Below, piece by piece: positions 8,251 to 17,142 of a stretch of DNA of 64,000 bases. A model generated the notes under the pieces. It ran no database searches. It worked only from the letters and a program-made list of their open reading frames with translations, and had not been told where the DNA came from. The stretch is from Lentzea pudingi (GTDB lineage: Bacteria > Actinomycetota > Actinomycetes > Mycobacteriales > Pseudonocardiaceae): contig NZ_BMNC01000006.1 of assembly GCF_014646255.1 (NCBI RefSeq), positions 1 to 64,000 on the forward strand. The letters are read 5' to 3'. Both the position numbers and the translations under genes were made by a program. Each line of letters begins with the position of its first letter. Position 1 is the stretch's first letter.

Positions 8251-9129
8251 CTAGTTCCAGGTGAGGCCGGAACGGATTTTCCAGTACTGCTCGGCGGGCT
8301 CGGCCAGGTCGGGCAGGTCGACGTCGATCCGCAGCGCGTCCACATTGGACCGCAGCTGCGCCGGGCTCGCCGCGCCGGACAGCACGACGTCCACGAACGG
8401 CTGCCGCGCGATCGCCGCCAGCGCGACCGCGTCCGGCCCGACGCCCAGCGCTTCCGCCTGTGCCGCAACCGCTTGCGGAGGATCGACGACGAGCCGTCCG
8501 TTGGCCACGCCCTCCTTGACGATCACCCGCAACCCGGCGTCGTGCGCCTGCCGCAGGGCCTCCCCCGCCGAGGTCTCCAGCAGGTTCCAGGTGGACTGGA
8601 CGGACGAGAAGATGCCGAGGCCGAGCGCCTTGCGGATCGCGTCGGCCTGCCGCGGCCCGGACGTGGAGAAACCCAGCGGCACCCCGGTCCCGGCCATCGC
8701 ATCCTGTAGCGCGCGGTCGGCGAACAGTGGACTGTCGGCCGTCAGCGAGTGCACCTGGTAGAGGTCCACGCGCGGCAGCAGCGCCGTGGTCTCCCGCCAC
8801 TGCCGCGTGAACCGGGCGAGTGAGTGCTCCTTGACCTCGTGCACCTCGGCGTCGGCCCGCCAGTCCGCGGTGTAGGCGTACCCCCACTTGCTGGAGATCG
8901 TCACGTCGTCGTGGCCGGGCAGCCACGACGACAGGAAGTCCTCCGACAGCCCGTATGAACGGGCGGCGTCGACCCACCGGATGCCCAGCTCGTAGGCCGC
9001 GTCGAGCACGAGGTGGCACTGCGCGCGCATGGACTCGACGTCGCGCACCGCCGGCAACGCGCCCTCTCGGCCGAGGTTGATGTAAGCGGGACGGCCGAGG
9101 GACGCGAGACCTAGAGCGAGTTGTGCCAT
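8251..9129 (-). CDS. Aldo/keto reductase
   Basis: 292 residues. A TIM-barrel NAD(P)H oxidoreductase. The catalytic tetrad can be placed: Asp and Tyr in WVDAARSYG, Lys in ISSKWGYAY and His in DLYQVHS. The C-terminal part (GVGPDAVALAAIARQPFVDVVLSGAA) is the cofactor-binding region. It resembles the AKR type seen in Pseudonocardiales and Streptomyces. The substrate is not predictable. It precedes the ABM-like gene on the same strand. Confidence 0.88.
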   Translation of the reverse strand: MAQLALGLASLGRPAYINLGREGALPAVRDVESMRAQCHLVLDAAYELGIRWVDAARSYGLSEDFLSSWLPGHDDVTISSKWGYAYTADWRADAEVHEVKEHSLARFTRQWRETTALLPRVDLYQVHSLTADSPLFADRALQDAMAGTGVPLGFSTSGPRQADAIRKALGLGIFSSVQSTWNLLETSAGEALRQAHDAGLRVIVKEGVANGRLVVDPPQAVAAQAEALGVGPDAVALAAIARQPFVDVVLSGAASPAQLRSNVDALRIDVDLPDLAEPAEQYWKIRSGLTWN

Positions 9130-9144
9130 GCCGGCAACGGTAGG

Positions 9145-10176
9145 TCACCACTGGTCGGGCGCGCGCACGACGTCGCGCACCCAGACCCCCGCCGGCTTGA
9201 GCTTGCTCGTCCCGCCGAACGACGTGCCCGAGCACGTGCCCTGCTTGAACACCGCGCCGGACCGCTTGTCGTCGGAGAAGTTCCAGTTCGCCCAGGAGAT
9301 CTTCTTCCGCTTCATCAGGTCGACGTACTTCTGCGCCATGGTGAAGTCGTTCGGGCCGTCACCGGACGCCTCCTGCGTGCCGAACTCCGTCACGAAGACG
9401 GGCACCTTGCTCGACACCTGGTCGAGGACCGCGAGGTGCGAGTCCCGGTGCTCGTTCGCGTAGAAGTGGAACGAGTACATGAAGTTCGTCGCGTTGACCT
9501 TGTTCTTCAGCACCACCGACGGGTCCTGCTCGTCGGAGTGGCCGAACGTCGACCAGCCGTTCGTGCCGGAGATGATCAGGCTGTCCGGGTCCTCCGCGCG
9601 GATGACCGGGACCATCTGCTCCGCGTAGGACTTGATCCTCGCCCACGACACCTTGTTCGGTTCGTTGGCGATGTCGTAGATGATGTTCGTCTTGTCCTTG
9701 TGCCGCTGCGCGATCTCCTTGAAGAACGTCTTCGCCTTCGCGGTGTACTCGTTCGGGTCGCCCGGGTCGAGCTGGTGCCAGTCGACCAGCACGTAGAGAC
9801 CGCGCCTGGTGGCCTCCTCGATGTAGCCGTGCATGAGGTCCGTGAACTTGCGCGGGTTCGTCTCGTAGCCGCCCTCCTTCGCGGCGACGTACATCGCGAC
9901 GCGGACGAAGTCGGCCTTCCAGTCGTTCTGCAGCGCGTCCCACCACTGGGACTTGTTGCAGCCGTTGAACCACTGGATGCCGTGCGTGCTCATGCCGCGC
10001 AACTGGACGGCCTTGCCACTGCTGTTGCACAGCTGGACGCCGCAGACCTTCAGCTGGCCGTTGACCGCCGCGGGCGAACCGGGCGGCAACGCGGCCGCGG
10101 CGGTGCTCACGGCGAGACCGCTCAACGGGAGCACGATCGCTGCGGCGAGTGCCAGAACAGACTTCTGCCAAACCAT
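9145..10176 (-). CDS. Secreted glycoside hydrolase family 5 (endoglucanase-like), copy 1
   Basis: 343 residues with a Sec signal peptide (MVWQKSVLALAAAIVLPLSG, cut near the AAAALPPG region). The mature protein is one GH5 barrel: LRGMSTHGIQW, VDWHQL, acid/base Glu172 in IANEPN and nucleophile Glu264 in FVTEFG. No carbohydrate-binding module is attached. Likely cleaves beta-1,4-glucan or a related polysaccharide outside the cell. Start ATG 10176 has GAGGAG nine bases upstream. It is a tandem paralogue of the next gene, alike over nearly the whole length. Confidence 0.92.
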   Translation of the reverse strand: MVWQKSVLALAAAIVLPLSGLAVSTAAAALPPGSPAAVNGQLKVCGVQLCNSSGKAVQLRGMSTHGIQWFNGCNKSQWWDALQNDWKADFVRVAMYVAAKEGGYETNPRKFTDLMHGYIEEATRRGLYVLVDWHQLDPGDPNEYTAKAKTFFKEIAQRHKDKTNIIYDIANEPNKVSWARIKSYAEQMVPVIRAEDPDSLIISGTNGWSTFGHSDEQDPSVVLKNKVNATNFMYSFHFYANEHRDSHLAVLDQVSSKVPVFVTEFGTQEASGDGPNDFTMAQKYVDLMKRKKISWANWNFSDDKRSGAVFKQGTCSGTSFGGTSKLKPAGVWVRDVVRAPDQW

Positions 10177-10289
10177 TCGCGCATCTCCTCTAGACCATCG
10201 CGGCGGCGACACACGCAAGTTCCCGCACGGCAACGGGATGGTCAACGAACGAGGCCCGAACTGCACCAAAGGGCAAGCGGCACAACGAA

Positions 10290-10317
10290 GAACGGCGGCC
10301 CCGAAGGACCGCCGTTC
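10290..10317 (-). terminator. Hairpin terminator after GH5 copy 2
   Basis: A 9-bp perfect stem, GAACGGCGG (10290-10298) with CCGCCGTTC (10309-10317), around a ten-base loop. It lies 33 bases past the stop codon of the minus-strand GH5 copy 2 and upstream of copy 1, suggesting that the two copies are separately transcribed. Confidence 0.65.
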
Positions 10318-10350
10318 ACGTGACCCGCCGGGGTCGGTGGTGCGGGGAGA

Positions 10351-11406
10351 TCAGAAGTCGTCAGCCGTGCGGATGTGGTTGCGCACCCACTTGCCGGCCT
10401 CCTTCAGCACACCCTCACCGGCGAAGTTGCCACCGGAGCAGGTGCCGCTGTTGAACACCGCACCCGTGCGGTGGTCGTCGGAGAAGTTCCAGTTCGTCCA
10501 GGAGATCTTGGCTTCCTTCATGAACGAGATGAACTTGTTCGCCATGGTGAAGTCGTTCGGACCGTCACCGGAGGCCTCCTGCGAACCGAACTCGGTGACG
10601 AAGACCGGCACCTGGCTCGAGACCGTGCGCAACGCGTTGAGGTACGAGTCGCGGTGGTCCTTCGCGTAGAAGTGGAACGTGTACATCAGGTTCGAGGCGT
10701 TGACCTTGTTCTGGCTGACCTCGTTGATGTTGCGGCCGTCGGACAGGCCGAACGTCGACCAGCCGTGCGTGCCGACGAGCACGAGGCTGTCCGGGTCCTC
10801 CGCGCGGATCGTCGGGATGACGGCCTCCGCGTAGGTCTTGACCCGCGACCACGTCACGCCGTTCGGCTCGTTGGCGATGTCGTAGATGATGTTCGTCTTG
10901 TCCTTGTGCCGCTGCGCGATCTCCTTGAAGAAGGTCTTGGCGCGCGCGGTGTTGTGGTTCGGGTCGCCCGGCGAGAGCTGGTGCCAGTCGACCAGCGCGT
11001 ACAGACCGCGCTTCGTGGCCTCCTCGATGTAGCCGTGCACCATGTCGGTGAACTTGCGAGGGTTCGACTCGTAGCCACCTTCCTGGATGTACATCGAGAT
11101 GCGGAGGATGTCGGCCTTCCAGTCGTTCGCGAGCGCGTCCAGGGACGCGGTCTTCACGCACTGGGAGTACCACTGGATGCCGTGCGTGCTCATGCCGCGC
11201 AACTGGATCTGTTTGCCGTTCTTGTTGCACAGCTTGACGCCGCACACCTTGAGCTGACCGTTGACCGCCGCGGGCGAACCCGGCGGCAGCGCGGCGGCGG
11301 CGTAGGTGCCCCTGGGAGCGTCGGCGACCGAACTGCCCGCCATCACACCGGTCAACGGGAGCACGACCGCCGCGGCGAGCGCCACCACAGACTTCTGCCA
11401 GGACAT
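10351..11406 (-). CDS. Secreted glycoside hydrolase family 5 (endoglucanase-like), copy 2
   Basis: 351 residues, Sec signal peptide followed by a short Ser/Ala linker, then a GH5 barrel. Catalytic residues are the Glu of IANEPN (acid/base) and the Glu of FVTEFG (nucleophile). It shares blocks such as FFKEIAQRHKDKTNIIYDIA with copy 1, marking a tandem duplication. It differs in loops, for instance MYIQEGGYESN against MYVAAKEGGYETN. Start ATG 11406 has GAGGAG ten bases upstream. A palindrome at 11442-11460 in its upstream region may be the operator. Confidence 0.92.
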   Translation of the reverse strand: MSWQKSVVALAAAVVLPLTGVMAGSSVADAPRGTYAAAALPPGSPAAVNGQLKVCGVKLCNKNGKQIQLRGMSTHGIQWYSQCVKTASLDALANDWKADILRISMYIQEGGYESNPRKFTDMVHGYIEEATKRGLYALVDWHQLSPGDPNHNTARAKTFFKEIAQRHKDKTNIIYDIANEPNGVTWSRVKTYAEAVIPTIRAEDPDSLVLVGTHGWSTFGLSDGRNINEVSQNKVNASNLMYTFHFYAKDHRDSYLNALRTVSSQVPVFVTEFGSQEASGDGPNDFTMANKFISFMKEAKISWTNWNFSDDHRTGAVFNSGTCSGGNFAGEGVLKEAGKWVRNHIRTADDF

Positions 11407-11441
11407 ACAGCGTCTCCTCTCGGACTGCCGGCGGCGGATTT

Positions 11442-11460
11442 GTTAGGGAAGTTTCCTTAC
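11442..11460 (-). promoter_or_regulatory. Palindromic operator-like site upstream of GH5 copy 2
   Basis: GTTAGGGAAGTTTCCTTAC is a near-perfect dyad centred 45 bases upstream of the GH5 start codon. TTAGGaAA-type palindromes are often found before secreted glycosidase genes in actinomycetes. The regulator is not identified, and copy 1 lacks an equally good site in its upstream region. Confidence 0.5.
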
Positions 11461-11503
11461 CGATTAAAGGTATAGATGACCATAGGTCGGCCCCCAGAGC
11501 GAG

Positions 11504-12259
11504 TCAAGCGTCTCGTCGCAGAAGAGTCACAGTTCCGGCACCCAGAGTCACCAGTACGTAAAGCCCCAAAACTGCGACCGCGGCCAGCGGGCTCAGCGGA
11601 GGGTCGTTGACGACGCCCGCGACCTCCCACACCAGATACGGCACCATCACCGCGGACGCGTCCATGTTCCAGGGCTCCGGCAGCATGGGCGTGACCGCCG
11701 GCAGCCCCCACAGCAGCAGGCCCATGATCACGATCGTGACCGCCGTCGACCGGACCGCCAGGCCGAGCCCGAGCCCGAACAGGCCCGTTACCAGGATCGA
11801 CAGCACCGCCGCGCCGCCCCACGGCAGCACGTCGCCGATGCTCTCCCAGGGTGCGATCGGCGCGGGCCGGTCCCCCATGATCAGCGCGCTGATGCCGAGG
11901 CTGAGCGCGAGCGTCACGCCACCGACCACCACGGCCACTGCGGCGGCGAGCACGGTCTTGGCCGCCAGCAGGCGTTTCCGGTCCGGCACGGCGGTCAGCG
12001 CGGTGAGCCTCGGGTCGGAGGTCGCGATCAACGCGCCGAGCGCGGCGACGAGGAACTGGACGACGGGCGTGATCACCACGCTGAAGTCGGCCGAGGCGAA
12101 CCTGGCCTGCTCAGCGGCCGGCGAGGTGTCGTAGTCCCGCACCATCAGGAACGAGATCAGCGCGCCGAACACGATCATCAGGCCGACCGCGGCGAGCAGC
12201 CCGTACGGCGCCCGGACGGTCCGGAGCTTGCACCACTCCGCGGCGAGCGCGTTCTTCAC
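11504..12259 (-). CDS. ABC transporter permease (ABC-2 type)
   Basis: 251 residues, about six hydrophobic segments (YGLLAAVGLMIVFGALISFL, PVVQFLVAALGALI, TVLAAAVAVVVGGVTLALSL and others). This is the layout of ABC-2 exporters of small drugs or peptides. The start GTG 12259 overlaps the ATPase stop by four bases (GTGA) and is preceded by GGGAGGGG, so translation is coupled. Together with the ATPase it forms a two-gene exporter divergent from a histidine kinase/response regulator operon that may control it. Confidence 0.85.
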   Translation of the reverse strand: MKNALAAEWCKLRTVRAPYGLLAAVGLMIVFGALISFLMVRDYDTSPAAEQARFASADFSVVITPVVQFLVAALGALIATSDPRLTALTAVPDRKRLLAAKTVLAAAVAVVVGGVTLALSLGISALIMGDRPAPIAPWESIGDVLPWGGAAVLSILVTGLFGLGLGLAVRSTAVTIVIMGLLLWGLPAVTPMLPEPWNMDASAVMVPYLVWEVAGVVNDPPLSPLAAVAVLGLYVLVTLGAGTVTLLRRDA

Positions 12260-12957
12260 AGTCCCCTCCCGGAGGTGAGTTCGAGGTAGGCGTCCTCCAG
12301 CGAACCGTTGCGGGTCAACGCCTCCATCGGCGTCTCCTTGACCAGCTGTCCTCTTGCGACGATCACGACGTGGTCGGCGGTCAGCGCCATCTCGCTCATC
12401 AGGTGGCTGGAGACGAACACCGTCCGGCCCTCCTTCGCGAGCCCGCGCATGAGGTCGCGGATCCACCGCACGCCCTCGGGGTCGAGGCCGTTGACCGGCT
12501 CGTCGAACATCAGCACCCTCGGGTCCCCCAGCAACGCCGCCGCGACGCCCAGGCGTTGCTTCATGCCGAGCGACAACGCCCTGATCCGCTTGTGCCGCAC
12601 GCCTCCCAGCCCGACCTGCTCCAGCAGTTCCACCGCACGCTTCTCGCCGATGCCGTTGCTGGCGGCGATCCACCGCAGGTGGTCGAGCGCCCTGCGGCCG
12701 TGGTGGACGGCGCCGGGGTCGAGCAACGCGCCGACGTGGCGCAGCGGCTGGTCCAGGTCCTGGTAGCGCTCACCGCCGATCAGCGCCTCGCCGCCCGTGG
12801 GCCGGTCCAGGCCGAGGATCATCCGCATCGTCGTGGACTTGCCGGCTCCGTTCGGGCCGAGGAAGCCCGTCACCAGTCCGGGGTGGACGGTGAACGACAG
12901 GTCCTCGACCGCTGTCGTGTCGCCGTATCTCTTCGTCAGGTTCCGCACCTCGATCAT
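12256..12957 (-). CDS. ABC transporter ATP-binding protein
   Basis: 233 residues. Walker A GPNGAGKST near residue 35, signature LSLGMKQRL, Walker B VLMFDEPVNGLD and the switch His in FVSSHLMSE. It resembles the bacitracin/drug-resistance ATPases that partner ABC-2 permeases. Its partner follows with a four-base overlap. Confidence 0.92.
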   Translation of the reverse strand: MIEVRNLTKRYGDTTAVEDLSFTVHPGLVTGFLGPNGAGKSTTMRMILGLDRPTGGEALIGGERYQDLDQPLRHVGALLDPGAVHHGRRALDHLRWIAASNGIGEKRAVELLEQVGLGGVRHKRIRALSLGMKQRLGVAAALLGDPRVLMFDEPVNGLDPEGVRWIRDLMRGLAKEGRTVFVSSHLMSEMALTADHVVIVARGQLVKETPMEALTRNGSLEDAYLELTSGRGL

Positions 12958-13003
12958 GCGGAAGAGGTTCGCGCTCGCGGGCGTCGCGCGGATCGGCCCG
13001 TGC

Positions 13004-13032
13004 TCCGATCCCGGGAATCGGACCGTGGTCCG
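13004..13032. promoter_or_regulatory. Two overlapping palindromes in the ABC/histidine kinase divergent region
   Basis: TCCGAT-N7-ATCGGA (13004-13022) and CGGACC-GT-GGTCCG (13019-13032) overlap by four bases between the divergent ABC ATPase and sensor kinase genes. They are good candidates for response-regulator binding. A TACCGT box at 13057-13062 lies seven bases before the kinase GTG. Confidence 0.45.
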
Positions 13033-13069
13033 AGGCGGTTCGGACGAGTGCTTCGTTACCGTCGTCGTC

Positions 13070-14137
13070 GTGATCGCACGACTGCACCTCTACCTGGTCG
13101 ACCTCACCGCCGCGGTGGTGATCGGCGTCCTCGTCGGCTACGCCATGGTGGAGCACCAGGACAAGTCGTGGTGGCTCGTCGTCCCCGGCACCCTCCTCGT
13201 CGCGCTGCCCGTCACGGTCCGCCGGATCTGGCCCGTGACCGCCTTGGTGGTCAGCACGGCCGCCACGGCGGCGGTGGTGGTCGGCCAAGTGCTGCCGACG
13301 GAGGCACTGGGCGCCCCGGTCGGTGCCGTGTGCTTCGCGCTCTACACCGTGGCCGTCGACCGCTCCCGGAGGTGGTCGCTCGCCGCCCTCGCGTTCGCCG
13401 TGGTCGCGATCGCCGGCGTCTCCGGCGGTGAACCCGAGAACGTGTTCGTCGTCCTCACCGCGATGAGCGCCGTCTGGATCATCGGCTACACGACCCGGAT
13501 GCGGCGCTCCTACCTCGAACGCGAGAGGGCCCAGCAGGGCGAGCAGGCACTCTCCGACGAACGCCTGCGCATCGCCCGCGAACTGCACGACGTCGTGGCG
13601 CACAACCTTTCGCTGATCGCCGTGCAGGCGGGCAACGCCGCACACGTGCGCTCACCCGAGCACGCCTACGAGGCGTTGCAGGTCATCTCGGAAACGAGCC
13701 GTGCGGCCCTGACGGAGATGCGCGGCCTCCTGGGGGTGCTGCGCGCCGACGCCGACCTCGCCCCCTCCCCCGGCCTCGACGGCCTCGCCGACCTGGCCGA
13801 CCGCGCGTCGCTGGCGGGCGTGCGTGTGGCGCTGCAGGTGCGCGGTGACACCGAAGTGCCGGAAGGCATCGGGCTCTCGGCGTACCGGATCGTGCAGGAG
13901 GCGCTGACGAACGTCGTGAAGCACGCGGCGCCCGCGTCGTGCACCGTCTCGGTAGACGTGACACCGGAAGCCGTCCGCGTCGACGTGGCGGACGACGGGC
14001 CTGGGGTGAGGGAGCTCGGAGTGGGACACGGTCTGATCGGCATGCGCGAACGCGTGGCCGTGTACGGAGGCACGTTCAGCGCGGGCCCCGGCCCCGACGG
14101 CGGTTTCCGGGTCGTCGCGGAGCTGCCGACCCGATGA
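13070..14137 (+). CDS. Two-component sensor histidine kinase (HisKA_3 type)
   Basis: 355 residues. Four to five N-terminal membrane helices without a large sensor domain, a short coiled linker (RSYLERERAQQGEQALSDE), the phosphoacceptor His in ARELHDVVAHNLS, and a C-terminal HATPase with NVVKHA, DDGPGV and GHGLIGMRERV. This is the NarX/DesK type. The start is chosen at GTG 13070 because a TACCGT box at 13057-13062 sits seven bases upstream, a leaderless arrangement; a longer open frame exists upstream but covers the palindromes. The stop overlaps the regulator gene (ATGA). Confidence 0.88.
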   Translation: MIARLHLYLVDLTAAVVIGVLVGYAMVEHQDKSWWLVVPGTLLVALPVTVRRIWPVTALVVSTAATAAVVVGQVLPTEALGAPVGAVCFALYTVAVDRSRRWSLAALAFAVVAIAGVSGGEPENVFVVLTAMSAVWIIGYTTRMRRSYLERERAQQGEQALSDERLRIARELHDVVAHNLSLIAVQAGNAAHVRSPEHAYEALQVISETSRAALTEMRGLLGVLRADADLAPSPGLDGLADLADRASLAGVRVALQVRGDTEVPEGIGLSAYRIVQEALTNVVKHAAPASCTVSVDVTPEAVRVDVADDGPGVRELGVGHGLIGMRERVAVYGGTFSAGPGPDGGFRVVAELPTR

Positions 14138-14763
14138 CCCGCGTGCTGATCGCCGACGACCAGGCGTTGCTGCGCGCCAGCTTCCGGCTGCTGGTCGACC
14201 ACGAACCGGACCTCACGGTGGTGGGCGAGGCAGGCACCGGCGCCGAAGCCGTGGCCCTGGCCGCCTCCCTGGAGCCCGACGTGGTGCTGATGGACATCCG
14301 CATGCCCGAGATGGACGGCATCGAGGCCACGCGCCTGCTGGACGGCCCACGCGTGCTGGTGCTGACGACGTTCGACCTGGACGAGTACGTCTTCGGGGCA
14401 CTTCGGGCAGGCGCGTCCGGGTTCCTCTTGAAGGACACGCCTCCCGCCGAACTGCTGGCCGCGATCCGCGTGGTGGCCTCCGGTGAGTCGCTGCTCTCGC
14501 CGACGGTGACGCGGCGACTGATCTCGGAGTTCGTCCGCCGTCCCGCCTCACCGGTGGTGCGCGGGCTGGAGCGGGTGACGGAGCGGGAGAAGGAGGTCCT
14601 GCTGCTCATCGCCCGCGGGCTGTCCAACGCCGAGATCATGGCCGAGCTGCACGTCAGTCCTGGCACGGTGAAGACGCACATCGGGAACCTGCTGGCGAAG
14701 CTGCACGCGCGGGACCGGGCGCAGCTGGTGATCGCGGCCTACGAGTCCGGCCTGGTGCGCTGA
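14134..14763 (+). CDS. Response regulator, NarL/FixJ family
   Basis: 209 residues. Receiver domain with the acidic pair in IADDQ, phosphoacceptor Asp in VVLMDIRMPEMDG, the Thr of VLTTF and the Lys of LLKDT. The C-terminal LuxR-type helix-turn-helix is ERVTEREKEVLLLIARGLSN to VKTHIGNLLAKL. It overlaps the kinase by four bases and the next small gene by one base (TGATG). The nearby divergent ABC exporter is the likely target. Confidence 0.93.
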   Translation: MTRVLIADDQALLRASFRLLVDHEPDLTVVGEAGTGAEAVALAASLEPDVVLMDIRMPEMDGIEATRLLDGPRVLVLTTFDLDEYVFGALRAGASGFLLKDTPPAELLAAIRVVASGESLLSPTVTRRLISEFVRRPASPVVRGLERVTEREKEVLLLIARGLSNAEIMAELHVSPGTVKTHIGNLLAKLHARDRAQLVIAAYESGLVR

Positions 14764-15041
14764 TGCCGGGCCCGACACTGGTGGTCGAGCTGGCGGAGTC
14801 CGTGCCCGAGACCGCGCTGCGCGAGTTCGAGGCTTTCGTGCGCCGGCACTCCACGCGCTTCGAGCAGCCGCGCCCGTGGTTCTTCGACGTCAGCGCGGGC
14901 TGCGACACCCAGGCCGACCACGTGGCCACCGGCCTGCCGGGCGTTCTGGGTGTCACCGGCGGCCCGTACCCGACAGCGCTCGGCACGGCCGGATTCCTCC
15001 GCGCCTGGGCTGAGCAGTCCCGCTTCCGCCTGCTCAAGTAG
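14763..15041 (+). CDS. Small protein of unknown function, coupled to the response regulator
   Basis: 92 residues, no signal peptide or membrane helix. Start ATG 14763 overlaps the regulator stop in TGATG, which implies translational coupling. It has a predicted helix with FEAFVRRHSTRFEQP, a Gly/Pro-rich middle (GLPGVLGVTGGPYPT) and a basic end. I do not recognise a family. GC at third positions is high, as for a true gene. A role as a regulator accessory is only an inference from position. Confidence 0.6.
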   Translation: MPGPTLVVELAESVPETALREFEAFVRRHSTRFEQPRPWFFDVSAGCDTQADHVATGLPGVLGVTGGPYPTALGTAGFLRAWAEQSRFRLLK

Positions 15042-15056
15042 CCCGCGAACAGCGAA

Positions 15057-15087
15057 CCGCCCCGGCCGCGAAACGCGACCGGGGCGG
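15057..15087. terminator. Bidirectional terminator between the two-component operon and mpa
   Basis: A 14-bp stem with one mismatch (15057-15070 with 15074-15087, core CCGCCCCGG/CCGGGGCGG) and an AAA loop. It lies 15 bases past the small plus-strand gene and 16 bases past the mpa stop codon on the other strand. Confidence 0.8.
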
Positions 15088-15102
15088 CTCGATGAAGCAG
15101 CC

Positions 15103-16902
15103 TTACAGGTACGTGCCGGTGTTCGTGGCCGTGTCGATCGCGCGGCCGGCGTCCTGGTTCTTCCCGGTGACGAGCGTGCGGATGTAGACGATCCGCTCGC
15201 CCTTCTTGCCCGAGATGCGAGCCCAGTCGTCCGGGTTCGTCGTGTTCGGCAGGTCCTCGTTCTCGGCGAACTCGTCGAGGATGGCGGCCTGCAGGTGCCG
15301 GACGGAGAGTCCGGGCTGCTTGGTGTCCAGCAGCGACTTGATCGCCGCCTTCTTCGCCCTGTCGACGATGTTCTGGATCATGGCGCCGGAGTTGAAGTCC
15401 CGGAAGTACAGGACCTCCTTGTCACCGTTCGCGTAGGTGACCTCCAGGAACCGGTTGTCCTCCGACTCCTCGTACATGCGCTCCACGGTGTGCTGCACCA
15501 TGCCCTCGATGCAGGCCTTCGGGTCCCCGCCGAACTCGGCGAGGTCGTCGGCGTGCAGCGGGAGGTTGGGCGTCAGGTACTTGTTGAAGATGTCCTTCGC
15601 GCCCTCGGCGTCGGGCCGCTCGATCTTGATCTTCACGTCGAGCCGGCCCGGGCGGAGGATCGCCGGGTCGATCATGTCCTCGCGGTTGGAGGCGCCGATG
15701 ACGATGACGTTCTCCAGGCCCTCGACGCCGTCGATCTCGGCGAGGAGCTGGGGCACGATCGTCGTCTCGACGTCGGACGACACACCCGAACCACGGGTGC
15801 GGAAGATCGAGTCCATCTCGTCGAAGAACACGATCACGGGGGTGCCGTCGGACGCCTTCTCCCGAGCCCGCTGGAAGATCAGGCGGATGTGCCGCTCGGT
15901 CTCACCGACGAACTTGTTGAGGAGCTCGGGGCCCTTGATGTTGAGGAAGTACGACTTGGCCTGCTTGTCGGTCTCGCCGCGGATCTCCCGCACCTTCTTG
16001 GCCAGGGAGTTCGCCACCGCCTTCGCGATGAGCGTCTTGCCGCAGCCGGGAGGGCCGTAGAGCAGCACGCCCTTGGGCGGGCGCAGCTCGTACTCGCGGA
16101 ACAGGTCGGCGTGCAGGAACGGCAGCTCCACGGCGTCGCGGATCTGCTCGATCTGCCGGGAGAGGCCACCGATGTCGCTGTAGTCGATGTCCGGGACCTC
16201 TTCGAGCACGAGGTCCTCAACCTCGGCCTTGGGGACCCGCTCGTAGGCGAAACCCGCCTTCGAGTCGACCAGCAGCGAGTCGCCGGGCTTCAGCGGCGCG
16301 TCGAGCAGTGGCTGGGCGAGCCAGACCACCCTCTCCTCGTCCGCGTGGCCGACGACCAGCGCGCGGGAAATGGTGTCCAGACCGTCGTCGTCGGTCAGCA
16401 CCTCCCGCAGCGCGCAGACCTCACCGGAACGCTCGAACCCGCCGGCCTCGACGACCGTGAGCGCCTCGTTCAGACGGACGGACTGGCCGTAGGCGATCTT
16501 CTCCGGCTCGACCGCGGGGGACACGGCTACGCGCATCCTGCGGCCGGACGTGAAGACGTCGACGGTGCCGTCGTCGAAACGTGCCATGAAGACGCCGTAC
16601 CCGCTGGGCGGTTGCGCCAGCCGGTCGACCTCTTCACGCAGCGCGAGCAGCTGGCTTCGTGCTTCGCGGAGGGTGTCTATGAGCTTCGTGTTTCGCTCGG
16701 TCAGCTGGCTGACGCGCTCTGTCGCCTCAGCCAAGCGCTGCTCGAGCAACCGCGTGTGCCGCGGGGACTCGGTCAGCTTGCGACGCAACGACGCGATCTC
16801 GTCCTCGAGGAACCTGATCTGCGCAGTCAGCTCAGCAGAAATGTTGCCCTGGTTCAGCTCGCCACCCTCATCGGGTTGGCTGCCGGGATGACCGTGCTGC
16901 AT
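15103..16902 (-). CDS. mpa: Proteasome-associated AAA ATPase Mpa/ARC
   Basis: 599 residues. Hexameric unfoldase that captures Pup and threads substrates into the 20S core. The order is an N-terminal coiled coil (ELTAQIRFLEDEIASLRRKL) which binds Pup, two OB folds, and an AAA module with Walker A GPPGCGKT, Walker B VIVFFDEMDS and second-region residues near RPGRLDVKI. The C terminus ends in TGTYL, with the penultimate Tyr that opens the proteasome gate. ATG 16902 has GGAGGAGG about nine bases upstream. It is separated from dop by 10 kb of accessory genes, whereas in mycobacteria the two are close. Confidence 0.97.
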   Translation of the reverse strand: MQHGHPGSQPDEGGELNQGNISAELTAQIRFLEDEIASLRRKLTESPRHTRLLEQRLAEATERVSQLTERNTKLIDTLREARSQLLALREEVDRLAQPPSGYGVFMARFDDGTVDVFTSGRRMRVAVSPAVEPEKIAYGQSVRLNEALTVVEAGGFERSGEVCALREVLTDDDGLDTISRALVVGHADEERVVWLAQPLLDAPLKPGDSLLVDSKAGFAYERVPKAEVEDLVLEEVPDIDYSDIGGLSRQIEQIRDAVELPFLHADLFREYELRPPKGVLLYGPPGCGKTLIAKAVANSLAKKVREIRGETDKQAKSYFLNIKGPELLNKFVGETERHIRLIFQRAREKASDGTPVIVFFDEMDSIFRTRGSGVSSDVETTIVPQLLAEIDGVEGLENVIVIGASNREDMIDPAILRPGRLDVKIKIERPDAEGAKDIFNKYLTPNLPLHADDLAEFGGDPKACIEGMVQHTVERMYEESEDNRFLEVTYANGDKEVLYFRDFNSGAMIQNIVDRAKKAAIKSLLDTKQPGLSVRHLQAAILDEFAENEDLPNTTNPDDWARISGKKGERIVYIRTLVTGKNQDAGRAIDTATNTGTYL

Positions 16903-16925
16903 GTCGGCACCCTCCTCCCGTGTTC

Positions 16926-16941
16926 GTACCGATTACGGTAC
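16926..16941 (-). promoter_or_regulatory. Palindrome in the mpa upstream region
   Basis: GTACCG-ATTA-CGGTAC, 6-bp perfect arms, centred about 31 bases upstream of the mpa ATG. It includes TACCGTAAT on the minus strand, so it may overlap the -10 region. A regulator cannot be named. Confidence 0.35.
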
Positions 16942-17142
16942 CGGCGATCACCGACAAAATGGGGTACTCACAACATCATCTTCGCTCGTGTGGTGCAACG
17001 GTGAACCCTCCAACAGAGGTCAACTGCTCCATCTCGGTGTCCGGCCCGGCGTCCCACCCGCTACGGTGCGTCTCAGAAACCGCGACCGGCGAGTCGCGCC
17101 GCGACACGCCAGACGACCTGCGAGAAGTCCGAGGAGAGGGCC

